A stretch of 56,641 nucleotides of DNA from Segatella oulorum JCM 14966. Its GTDB lineage: Bacteria; Bacteroidota; Bacteroidia; Bacteroidales; Bacteroidaceae. Within the stretch, counting starts at the first letter, position 1. Every line of letters starts with the position of its first letter. The notes beneath the pieces are model-generated. The model saw only the letters and a program-made list of their open reading frames with translations. It was not told the DNA's origin and did no database searches. Below, in pieces: positions 18,584 through 26,536 of this stretch. The position numbers were made by a program, and so were the translations under genes. The DNA lies in the NCBI RefSeq assembly GCF_000613785.1, contig NZ_BAJQ01000012.1, forward strand, positions 1 to 56,641. The letters are read 5' to 3'.

Positions 18584-20629
18584 TTGGATTCACCGCATTA
18601 TCAACTCACCGATTTTCTCCCAACTACAAAAAAAGAGTGTATGCTCCGTGGTTGGGACGAGCTTGATGTTATTCTTTTTTCGGGCGATGCTTATATTGAC
18701 CATCCCTCTTTTGGTGTAGCCGTCATCGGCCGCTCTTTAGAGGCTGCCGGCTATCGCGTGGCCATCGTGCCGCAACCCGATTGGCATGGTGATTATCGTG
18801 ATTTTAAAAAGTTGGGGCGGCCGAGGCTGTTTTTTGGCATTTCGCCGGGCTGCATGGATTCGATGGTGAACAAATACACGGCCAATCGGCGCTTGCGAGC
18901 CGTCGATGAATACAGCCCCGACGGTCGACACGACTGCCGTCCCGAGTATCCGACGATTGTCTATTCACGGATTTTGAAACAACTTTATCCCGATGTTCCC
19001 GTCGTTTTGGGAGGCATCGAAGCCTCTATGCGACGCCTTACACACTATGATTATTGGCAAGATCGGTTGCGCCCGAGCATTCTCTGCGACAGCAAGGCCG
19101 ATTTGATACTCTATGGTTCGGGGGCAAAGTCCATTCTTCAGCTTTGCCGGGACATTGAGGCTGGCCGTTGCATAGCCGATATTCACGATATTCCGCAGAC
19201 GGTTTATCTGACGCCTGTTGCCCAATTTGCCAATGAAATCAAGGATGACGATATTGTGTTGCATGCTCACGAAACTTGCTTGCACGACAAACGTGCCGAG
19301 GCCGAGAACTATCGGCATATTGAGGAAGAATCAAACAAAATTCATGCGCAGCGGCTTTTGCAGCAGGTGGATAAACAATATGTGGTAGTCAACCCGCCTT
19401 ATCCCACGATGACAACCGATGAGGTGGATGCACTTTTCGACCTTTCTTATACCCGTTTGCCCCATCCGAAATATAAAAATAAGCGCTTGCAGGCCTACGA
19501 CATGATTAAATTTTCCATCAACATGCACCAAGGCTGTTTTGGTGGCTGCGCGTTTTGCACCATTTCGGCTCATCAGGGTAAGTTTGTGGCCTGCCGTAGC
19601 CAGCGTAGCATTGTGGAAGAAGCACGTAAAGTGACTCAGATGCCCGATTTTAAAGGTTACATCTCTGATCTTGGCGGGCCGTCGGCCAACATGTATGGCA
19701 TGCGTGGCCGCAATCTCAAAGCATGTGAACATTGCAAACGTCCATCGTGCATCCATCCGCAGATTTGTCCCAATTTGAATGTGGACCACAGTCAGCTGTT
19801 AGAAATCTATCGTGCCGTAGATGCATTACCCGGTGTAAAAAAGAGCTTCATTGGGAGCGGTGTGCGTTATGATTTATTGCTGCACAAGAGCAAGGATGAG
19901 ACACTCAATGCTGCAGCAAAACAATATACACGCGAACTGATTGTTAATCATGTGAGCGGACGCTTGAAAATTGCCCCCGAGCATACACAGGATGAGGTGC
20001 TCCAACTTATGCGGAAGCCATCGTTTTCGCAGTTTTATGCGTTTAAAGAAATCTTTGACCAAGTGAATAAAGAGGCGGGATTGAAGCAACAACTCATCCC
20101 TTATTTCATCAGTTCGCATCCTGGATGTCGAGAAGAAGACATGGCCGAATTGGCCGTGATTACTAAAAAATTGAACTTCCAGTTAGAGCAGGTGCAGGAT
20201 TTCACACCTACGCCCATGACCATTTCAACCGAAGCCTGGTACACGGGCTACAATCCCTACACGTTGGAGCCTGTATTCAGCGCTAAGACGCCGCAAGAAA
20301 AGTTGGCACAACGCCAATTCTTCTTTTGGTATAAGGCGGAGGAACGTAAGGGTATTGCACGCGAATTGCGGCGCATCCACCGCGAAGATCTCATTGCAGC
20401 CCTTTTTCCTAAAGGACAACCAGCAAGCTTTTCAAAGTCGCATACAGCGCATTACGATGACCGTCCTATAGGAAGTACGTACACGCCTCCGACGCATGAA
20501 GCGCTGATAGCCAAACGGCATGAGGGGTCGCAGAATGCACATCAGAAAGCAACTGCCACACAAGGATCTCCAAAAGCTAAGGCTAAGCCCAAGAGTTTTA
20601 ATCCCAATTTTAGACGGCGCAGAAAATGA
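18584..20629 (+). CDS. YgiQ family radical SAM protein
   Basis: 681 aa. The N-terminal domain has LPTTKKE, WDELDVILFSGDAYIDHPSFG and VVLGGIEASMRRLTHYDYW. The radical SAM cluster motif CFGGCAFC is in the middle (about residue 318), followed by ISDLGGPSANMYGM. A second Cys-rich patch (CEHCKRPSCIHPQICPN) may bind another cluster. The C terminus is basic and low-complexity (KAKAKPKSFNPNFRRRRK). The reaction of YgiQ proteins is not established. The start is TTG; no in-frame ATG lies upstream, and this start gives the expected N terminus. Confidence 0.92.
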   Translation: MDSPHYQLTDFLPTTKKECMLRGWDELDVILFSGDAYIDHPSFGVAVIGRSLEAAGYRVAIVPQPDWHGDYRDFKKLGRPRLFFGISPGCMDSMVNKYTANRRLRAVDEYSPDGRHDCRPEYPTIVYSRILKQLYPDVPVVLGGIEASMRRLTHYDYWQDRLRPSILCDSKADLILYGSGAKSILQLCRDIEAGRCIADIHDIPQTVYLTPVAQFANEIKDDDIVLHAHETCLHDKRAEAENYRHIEEESNKIHAQRLLQQVDKQYVVVNPPYPTMTTDEVDALFDLSYTRLPHPKYKNKRLQAYDMIKFSINMHQGCFGGCAFCTISAHQGKFVACRSQRSIVEEARKVTQMPDFKGYISDLGGPSANMYGMRGRNLKACEHCKRPSCIHPQICPNLNVDHSQLLEIYRAVDALPGVKKSFIGSGVRYDLLLHKSKDETLNAAAKQYTRELIVNHVSGRLKIAPEHTQDEVLQLMRKPSFSQFYAFKEIFDQVNKEAGLKQQLIPYFISSHPGCREEDMAELAVITKKLNFQLEQVQDFTPTPMTISTEAWYTGYNPYTLEPVFSAKTPQEKLAQRQFFFWYKAEERKGIARELRRIHREDLIAALFPKGQPASFSKSHTAHYDDRPIGSTYTPPTHEALIAKRHEGSQNAHQKATATQGSPKAKAKPKSFNPNFRRRRK

Positions 20630-20669
20630 ATGGCCGAAAATCTCTTTCACAATCCTTTAAACATAACAG

Positions 20670-21263
20670 ATGATGAATCTAAATTCACTTACAGATGAAG
20701 AGTTGGCGTTGCGCTATGTTGCCGGCAATAATCGCGCTTTTGATGAATTGTTGCGACGCAATCAAAGTCAGCTCTTTACATATATTCTCTTCGTGGTTCG
20801 CGACCGACATGTGGCTGACGATGTCTTCCAGGAAACTTTTGTGCGAGCCATTAGCAAATTGCAGAATAACGCTTATCGGGCGAATGGAAAATTTGGTGCA
20901 TGGCTCACGCGCATCGCCCACAATGTGATGATAGATTTATTTCGTTCGCAAAAGAATAAGAACGTCATTTCTATTGAAGATGATACGCTCACACAACTCT
21001 CGGCGAGGGCGCTTTTGGCTAACAATATTGAAGCAGAGTGCATCAATGCACAAGTACTAACCGATGTAAAACGCATGGTAGATTTGCTTCCTCCCGTGCA
21101 ACGTGAAGTTGTTTTCATGCGTTTTTACCAACAAATGCCGTTTAAAGAAATAGCAGAGCGAACCAATGTAAGCATCAACACGAGTTTAGGACGTTTGCAC
21201 TATGCCATTCGCAATTTGCGAAAGATGGCACGAATATACAACATCTCTTTGCAACTTGCTTGA
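20670..21263 (+). CDS. RNA polymerase sigma factor, ECF (sigma-70 RpoE-like) family
   Basis: 197 aa. Sigma region 2 is visible at about 10-75 (AFDELLRRNQSQLFTYILFVVRDRHVADDVFQETFVRA). Region 4 is at about 130-185 (LLPPVQREVVFMRFYQQMPFKEIAERTNVSINTSLGRLHYAIRNLRKM). No anti-sigma gene or SusCD-type outer-membrane genes adjoin it, so its stimulus cannot be inferred. It follows the YgiQ gene by 40 nt and is convergent with rpe. Confidence 0.94.
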   Translation: MMNLNSLTDEELALRYVAGNNRAFDELLRRNQSQLFTYILFVVRDRHVADDVFQETFVRAISKLQNNAYRANGKFGAWLTRIAHNVMIDLFRSQKNKNVISIEDDTLTQLSARALLANNIEAECINAQVLTDVKRMVDLLPPVQREVVFMRFYQQMPFKEIAERTNVSINTSLGRLHYAIRNLRKMARIYNISLQLA

Positions 21264-21304
21264 CTTTCGAATGGGCATAATAACCATTTGAGCTAAAACG
21301 CCTA

Positions 21305-21964
21305 CTACATATTTCTAACGTGCTTTAAGGCGGAGATAGTTTCAAGTGGGTTTTGGCTTCTAAAAATATAACTTCCACTTACTAAAACGTCAGCACCTGC
21401 TTGAACAAGTGCGGGAGCGGTGTTTGCATCAACACCCCCATCTACTTGAATTAGCGTGCTGGTGTGTGCAGTTTCTATCAGCTGTTTTAGCCGCTTAACT
21501 TTTTCTACCGTATGTGGAATAAATTGCTGTCCGCCGAAACCTGGGTTAACACTCATGAGCAACACCATGTCAACCACATCAATCACATCTTCCAACATGC
21601 CTACGGGAGTCGAAGGATTAAGCGTGACACCCGCTTTCATCCCTGCGGCATGAATTTGCTGAATAGTGCGATGCAGATGCGTACAGGCTTCATAATGCAC
21701 ATTCATCATCATTGCTTGCAGGCGGGCAACTTGCTCAATATAGCGCTCGGGCTGCACAATCATGAGATGCACATCTAAAGGTTTTTTGCAAATCTTTTGT
21801 ACAGCTTCAATCACAGGAAATCCAAATGAGATATTGGGTACAAAGACACCATCCATGATGTCTAAATGCAACCAGTCGGCTTCACTTTGGTTAATCATCT
21901 CTATATCTTTCTGTAAATTCAGAAAGTCGGCCGATAAAAGTGAGGGAGAAATAAGTGTTTCCAT
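21305..21964 (-). CDS. rpe: Ribulose-phosphate 3-epimerase
   Basis: 219 aa. It interconverts ribulose 5-phosphate and xylulose 5-phosphate in the pentose phosphate pathway. TIM-barrel signatures include SPSLLSADFLNL, DWLHLDIMDGVFVPNISFG (metal-binding His and Asp), DVHLMIVQPERYI, LMSVNPGFGGQQFIP, QVDGGV and VSGSYIF. It lies 15 nt downstream of a 41-codon small gene on the same strand. Confidence 0.96.
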   Translation of the reverse strand: METLISPSLLSADFLNLQKDIEMINQSEADWLHLDIMDGVFVPNISFGFPVIEAVQKICKKPLDVHLMIVQPERYIEQVARLQAMMMNVHYEACTHLHRTIQQIHAAGMKAGVTLNPSTPVGMLEDVIDVVDMVLLMSVNPGFGGQQFIPHTVEKVKRLKQLIETAHTSTLIQVDGGVDANTAPALVQAGADVLVSGSYIFRSQNPLETISALKHVRNM

Positions 21965-21979
21965 ATTGTTGTGTTTCTT

Positions 21980-22105
21980 TTAATTCAAATAAGATGAAGT
22001 TTCTTCGTGTTTAAACTTTACCAATTGATAGGTATAGGCCACTTGACGAATAATGTGTAATGTTCGTTCTGAAGGCTGTGGCCCTTCGTTTTTTTGAGGC
22101 TTCAT
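21980..22105 (-). CDS. Small protein, 41 aa, upstream of rpe
   Basis: An ATG-initiated 41-codon frame starts MKPQKNEGPQPSERTLHIIR, continues into a QVAYTYQLVKF segment and ends SSYLN. It is hydrophilic, with no signal peptide or transmembrane segment. The pattern SERTLHIIRQVAYTY resembles very short Bacteroidales proteins I have seen, of unknown function; I cannot confirm this without a search. It ends 15 nt before rpe, on the same strand. The rest of the 308-bp gap (22106-22272) holds the trpF promoter. Confidence 0.55.
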   Translation of the reverse strand: MKPQKNEGPQPSERTLHIIRQVAYTYQLVKFKHEETSSYLN

Positions 22106-22206
22106 ACGTTGCTGCTTAATGAATGGTTGTTTATTTCTCTAACGCAGTTTAGCACTTAATATTGCATTTTCCTAAAATCTTTAATGTTTTATTCATAAAC
22201 TAATTG

Positions 22207-22214
22207 TAAATTTG
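22207..22214 (+). promoter_or_regulatory. -7 element TAAATTTG for trpF
   Basis: TAnnTTTG match, 58 nt before the trpF start. Confidence 0.6.
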
Positions 22215-22272
22215 CAGGCAATATGGTGCATTTTTCCTGCGTAAATAGTACACTTTCTGTAAACATTGAAAA

Positions 22273-23001
22273 ATGGTTATGAAAAATCGACGGCTACCGT
22301 TGCAAATAAAAGTTTGTGGCTTGTGCAGTGCCCACAATATTAAAGAGGTTTCAAACCTTTCGGTTGATATGATAGGATTTGTTTTTTCTCCGGAGTCTTC
22401 GCGTTTTATTCGTTTGCAGCCGAGTGGGGCAGGGCTTTTACCTGATTATGCAAAGCCACATCATGATATATTGCTGAAACAGACATCCCAAGCACTTCAA
22501 CCACCCAAACGCGTCGGTGTATTTACGAATGCCATGCCCCAGCAAATCATCACCTATATTTATAATTATCAGTTGGATTATGTACAGCTCGACGGTTCAG
22601 CCTCTCCTGTGCTTATTGATAATCTTCGACGCAGTGTTGATCCTGATATTCGTCCCAATATAAAGTTTATAAAAACTATTTATGTGGCAGATAAAGCTGA
22701 TCTCTCCTGCTGTCAACAATATGAAGGACATGCCGATATGCTTTTGTTTGATGCAAAGCGTAATCAAGCAACAGATGCTGATGAGCCTTTCGATTGGAGT
22801 ATTTTATATGCCTATTCCGGCAAACTACCTTTCTTGTTGGGTGGAGGAATTGGGCCAAATGCGGTGGCTACTATCCGACAATTTCATCATCCACAATGTG
22901 TTGGTATCAATCTGAACAGTAAATTTGAAAAGTCTCCAACCATAAAAGATATACATCTGTTGCAGAAATTCCTGGAAGCAATCCGACAGGATGACATTTA
23001 A
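22273..23001 (+). CDS. trpF: Phosphoribosylanthranilate isomerase (TrpF)
   Basis: 242 aa. It catalyses the Amadori rearrangement in tryptophan synthesis. TIM-barrel features are IKVCGLCSAHNI (catalytic Cys), DMIGFVFSPESSRF, VGVFTN, YVQLDGS, LLFDA (catalytic Asp) and LLGGGIGPNAV. The usual GIDLNS near the end reads GINLNS. The ATG at 22279 is an equally good start. No other trp gene is in the window, so this is an orphan locus on its own promoter. Confidence 0.92.
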   Translation: MVMKNRRLPLQIKVCGLCSAHNIKEVSNLSVDMIGFVFSPESSRFIRLQPSGAGLLPDYAKPHHDILLKQTSQALQPPKRVGVFTNAMPQQIITYIYNYQLDYVQLDGSASPVLIDNLRRSVDPDIRPNIKFIKTIYVADKADLSCCQQYEGHADMLLFDAKRNQATDADEPFDWSILYAYSGKLPFLLGGGIGPNAVATIRQFHHPQCVGINLNSKFEKSPTIKDIHLLQKFLEAIRQDDI

Positions 23002-23126
23002 CAAGGGTGAGTCTTAATTCAAAATTGCAGCATAGCAAGGGTGTTGATGTGATTAGAATGGCTGCGAAAGTTTGGTAATATAATGCAAAAAAACTTTAAA
23101 CACCCGATATAATCACTTAACTTTTG

Positions 23127-23134
23127 TATTTTTG
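23127..23134 (+). promoter_or_regulatory. -7 element TATTTTTG for the DUF1573 gene
   Basis: TAnnTTTG match 31 nt before the ATG at 23166. Confidence 0.6.
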
Positions 23135-23165
23135 CACTCCATATAATACTTTAAAAGAAGGAATT

Positions 23166-23558
23166 ATGAAGAAAGGTTTAATAATAGCCATCCTTATGAT
23201 AGCATTTGTTTCGATGGCCTTTGCACAGAAGCAAGCAGAAATTAAATTTGATAAGACAACTCAGGATTTAGGTACTTTTACAGAGAAAGAAGCCGTGCAG
23301 CAAGCTATCTTTACTTTTACAAATGTAGGCGATGCACCTTTAGTTATCAATCAAGCAATTGCAAGTTGCGGTTGCACAATCCCCTCTTATACTAAGGCTC
23401 CTATTCAACCTGGCCAAAAGGGGCAGATTAAAGTGACCTATAATGGAGAAGGAAAGTTTCCTGGACATTTTAAGAAGAGCATCACGGTGCGCACAAATGC
23501 AAAAACAGAGATGACACGTCTCTATATTGAAGGTGTGATGAATGAAGCTCAGAAGTAG
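23166..23558 (+). CDS. DUF1573 domain-containing exported protein
   Basis: 130 aa. A Sec signal peptide (MKKGLIIAILMIAFVSMAFA, cut after AQ) precedes one DUF1573 domain (about 25-130). That domain is an Ig-like beta-sandwich with the diagnostic FTFTNVGDAPLVI and ASCGCT. It is common in Bacteroidetes periplasmic proteins and its function is unknown. Its stop is directly followed by the EFR1 gene's ATG. Confidence 0.9.
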   Translation: MKKGLIIAILMIAFVSMAFAQKQAEIKFDKTTQDLGTFTEKEAVQQAIFTFTNVGDAPLVINQAIASCGCTIPSYTKAPIQPGQKGQIKVTYNGEGKFPGHFKKSITVRTNAKTEMTRLYIEGVMNEAQK

Positions 23559-24335
23559 ATGATTTTTTATCTTTCTGGCACAGGAAATAGTAAATGGGCT
23601 GCGCAAAAATTAGCACAGTTCACACAAGAAACATTATATGCAATCCCCGAAATTATGGATGGGGATTGCAATTTTGTGTTAAAGACAGATGAACGAATAG
23701 GATTTGTTTTCCCTGTCCATGGCTGGCGTCCTCCGAAAATAGTGCGCACATTCATGCAGAAATTACAGCTACGTGCAACACATTTAGAAGAGCATTTTTG
23801 CTATCTTTTGTGTACGGCGGGCAACGATGTAGGGCTAACGATAGATTATGCACAAAAGGACTTAGAAAAAGTGGGACTGCATGTGCAGGCCATGTTTTCG
23901 CTCCTTATGCCAAATACCTATGTGGGACTCCCTTTTATGGATGTAGACAGTAGAGCTACGATGCTACGAAAAAAGCAAGAAGCAGAAAAGGCATTGAGAG
24001 TTTATGCGAAAGCTATCTTTGATTGTAAGAGGGGAGAGGTGCATTTACATTTAAGTAGGTGGCCTCGCATCAATAGCTATTTCTTGGGGAAAGTATTTGC
24101 GAATTATTTCATAACCGATTCTCCTTTCCATGTTGATGTGAAAAGGTGTGTAGCATGTGGTATTTGTAAAATGGTCTGTCCTGTAGATGATATCGTTGGC
24201 GGATTTCGGCAAAAACCAGCTTGGAAGCACAATGAAAGATGCTTAGCCTGTTTTGCATGCTACCATCATTGCCCTCAACATGCTATCGATTATGGCTGGA
24301 TGACACGCAGAAAAGGGCAATATTATTTTAAATAA
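23559..24335 (+). CDS. EFR1 family ferrodoxin (flavodoxin-like plus two 4Fe-4S)
   Basis: 258 aa. The N-terminal flavodoxin-like fold begins FYLSGTGNSKWAA, the FMN phosphate-binding loop. The C-terminal domain carries two four-cysteine clusters, CVACGICKMVCP and CLACFACYHHCP (about 194-240). This is the EFR1 electron-transfer architecture, thought to link flavin and Fe-S redox centres in anaerobes; its partner is unknown. It starts immediately after the DUF1573 stop and is followed 16 nt later by a secreted protease, all on the plus strand. Confidence 0.93.
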   Translation: MIFYLSGTGNSKWAAQKLAQFTQETLYAIPEIMDGDCNFVLKTDERIGFVFPVHGWRPPKIVRTFMQKLQLRATHLEEHFCYLLCTAGNDVGLTIDYAQKDLEKVGLHVQAMFSLLMPNTYVGLPFMDVDSRATMLRKKQEAEKALRVYAKAIFDCKRGEVHLHLSRWPRINSYFLGKVFANYFITDSPFHVDVKRCVACGICKMVCPVDDIVGGFRQKPAWKHNERCLACFACYHHCPQHAIDYGWMTRRKGQYYFK

Positions 24336-24351
24336 ACTCAAAAGAAAACAA

Positions 24352-26076
24352 ATGGATAACTTGAACCGCATGCAACAATGTTGCAAATTTTTTCTTAAGA
24401 AGCAAAGTCTTATCCTGTTCTTTGCACTCGTAGCTTATGTGCCAAATCTGTCTGCAACGAACAATGACACCACTTTTGTGCGGTGCAATGATGGAAAAAT
24501 TATTCCATTGCCAGCATGGGATAGCCCGGAAGCTGCATTTATCACACCCCGCAAGCACCCAGACAACAAGTTGTTACAAGGGCAAGGCACACGTGTTGTA
24601 AATCCCATAGTACATTATACACCACACACAGGATCGCCACGAATACTTGTGATTTTAGCCAGCTTTAAAGACAAGAAAATTAGCGTTGACCAACCTAAGG
24701 TTGCATTCAATGATTTTTTTAATGCAACTGGGAAGCTACAGAATCGTGGTAATGGAAACCATCGCAATTTCAGCAGTGTCGCACAATATTTCAAAGCTTC
24801 AAGCAATGGTGCATTTACACCCATATTTGATGTTTATGGTCCTGTAGAACTTCCACACAACATGAGCTACTATGGTGGAAACGATCCTGACGATAATAGT
24901 GATGAGCGTCCGGAGGAACTTACCCGTGATGCATTTGAATTGGTTAAAGGACAAATCACAAACGTAAATCAATATGACAGCAATCATGATGGCTATTTTG
25001 ATTGTGTCTATGTGATTTATGCAGGATTGGGGCAAAACAATGGCGGTTTAGGTGAGAATGTGTGGGCTTGTGCTAGCTACATGACAGGCACTACACCTGA
25101 GCTTAATGGTAAAAGGGTCTTCCGATATAGCATAGGTGCAGAGCTTTTTCCACGCGTGGCTGACAAGCATACAGGAAAACCTCAGATTAATAGCATTGGC
25201 GTAACGTGCCATGAATTTTCTCACACAATGGGACTTCCTGATATTTATCCCACAGTGAGTTCGGCACATGTTCACAACCAGGAAATGGAGTTGTGGGATT
25301 TGATGGATGGTGGCGAATATGCAGGGAACGGAGGTTTTATTCCCATGCCTTATACTGCCTGGGAGCGGAAACAAATGGGCTGGCCTGTAAATATCCAACC
25401 TTTATTGACTGATCGGCAGGCTATCACGATGGATAAAACGCTGAATGAGGGTGGAGCAGCCTATCAGATTGTTAATCCCAACGACAGTCGTGAATATTTT
25501 TTGATGGAGAATATTAAGAAAGAAAATTGGTATGGTGGATTGCCTGCCGCGGGATTATTGGTTTATCGCATTACAGATGTCGACAATCTTGACTTCTTTT
25601 ATCATCCCAACAATATAGCTAATAAACCCACTATAGCGGTTGTTCCAGCAGACGGTTTGCTGTTTTCATCCTATTTGCAGCCTCCTACGAATGGACAAAA
25701 GGTTTATATGAACCAATTGAAGGGCGATCTCTTTGCGGGACCAAATAATGTTGATAAACTCAATGATGATTTAAAATTGCCCAATTTCTGGTGGTATACA
25801 GCGGGTAGCACACTTGACCGATCAGAAGCTAATGCAAATTATTACAAAGTAAATCAGGGATTAGGCAATATCCAGCGCGACCATAATGGCACTATCACAT
25901 TTACCTATTATGCCGATATAAAAAATAATCCACCATCAGCTATTCATCATGCAACAAGTCACTCGAAATATGAGAACCGGATATACACAGTAAATGGACT
26001 ATATATGGGAACATCTATGGAGCATCTCCCAGCTGGCGTGTATATCATTAATCATAAGAAAGTGGTTGTAAAATAA
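24352..26076 (+). CDS. M6 family secreted metalloprotease
   Basis: 574 aa. A signal peptide with a hydrophobic core (LILFFALVAYVPNLSA) precedes the M6 (immune inhibitor A-like) catalytic domain. The zinc motif HEFSHTMGLPD lies near residue 287, with the downstream MELWDLMDGG. The C-terminal about 30 residues (RIYTVNGLYMG...LPAGVYIINHKKVVVK) look like a type IX secretion sorting signal, suggesting surface or extracellular location. No T9SS gene is present in the window. A terminator-like hairpin lies about 190 bp downstream. Confidence 0.92.
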   Translation: MDNLNRMQQCCKFFLKKQSLILFFALVAYVPNLSATNNDTTFVRCNDGKIIPLPAWDSPEAAFITPRKHPDNKLLQGQGTRVVNPIVHYTPHTGSPRILVILASFKDKKISVDQPKVAFNDFFNATGKLQNRGNGNHRNFSSVAQYFKASSNGAFTPIFDVYGPVELPHNMSYYGGNDPDDNSDERPEELTRDAFELVKGQITNVNQYDSNHDGYFDCVYVIYAGLGQNNGGLGENVWACASYMTGTTPELNGKRVFRYSIGAELFPRVADKHTGKPQINSIGVTCHEFSHTMGLPDIYPTVSSAHVHNQEMELWDLMDGGEYAGNGGFIPMPYTAWERKQMGWPVNIQPLLTDRQAITMDKTLNEGGAAYQIVNPNDSREYFLMENIKKENWYGGLPAAGLLVYRITDVDNLDFFYHPNNIANKPTIAVVPADGLLFSSYLQPPTNGQKVYMNQLKGDLFAGPNNVDKLNDDLKLPNFWWYTAGSTLDRSEANANYYKVNQGLGNIQRDHNGTITFTYYADIKNNPPSAIHHATSHSKYENRIYTVNGLYMGTSMEHLPAGVYIINHKKVVVK

Positions 26077-26191
26077 GCATTGATCAGTTAAAATAGGGTC
26101 TCATGCTCCCTGTTTTCATCAAAATCAACGATTTTTGAAAATATTTCGAAGAAAATTTTGCTAAAAGTTTTTTTATTCAAAAAAAAAGTAT

Positions 26192-26199
26192 TAAATTTG
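26192..26199 (+). promoter_or_regulatory. -7 element TAAATTTG with no ORF downstream
   Basis: TAnnTTTG match behind a T7 and an A9 tract. The only thing downstream on this strand is a terminator-like hairpin at 26263, so it may drive a small RNA. Confidence 0.5.
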
Positions 26200-26205
26200 T
26201 CAATG

Positions 26206-26293
26206 TTATCCTGAAAACAATCTTTTTGCCTTAAGAGAGACTAGTACCTATTGAAGATTTGGAGCGATTACCTGTGAAGGTCATCGCTTTTTT
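26206..26293 (+). ncRNA. Candidate small RNA, about 88 nt
   Basis: It is bounded by the -7 element at 26192-26199 and the hairpin plus T-run at 26263-26293. No ORF beyond four codons lies inside. It sits in the 460-bp gap between the M6 protease and the convergent thrS. The alternative is that the hairpin is simply the distal terminator of the protease mRNA. The family was not recognised. Confidence 0.4.
26263..26293 (+). terminator. Intrinsic terminator
   Basis: AGCGAT-t-ACC pairs with GGT-c-ATCGCT around TGTGAA, followed by a T6 run. Confidence 0.75.
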
Positions 26294-26402
26294 ATTGTCG
26301 TTTAATGGAGTTCTTTACCTATTTCATATAATACATATTATGATAAATAAAAAAGTAGACTCATTATAGATGACTATATTAGACATTATTCTGGTGGTCA
26401 TA

Positions 26403-26436
26403 TGAAAAAAGGTGTATCAAAATCTTGATACACCTT
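26403..26436 (-). terminator. Terminator of thrS, possibly bidirectional
   Basis: AAGGTGTATCAA and TTGATACACCTT form a perfect 12-bp stem with a 4-nt loop. On the minus strand it is followed by T6, about 100 nt after the thrS stop. On the plus strand it is followed by AATCTTTT. Confidence 0.85.
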
Positions 26437-26536
26437 AATCTTTTAATAAGAAATTTATACGCAAGAGGTACAATAATGATGGCGTACATCACTGCCTTTT
26501 AATTTCACGCTCCCGATGTTAAGAAAATGTTTACCA

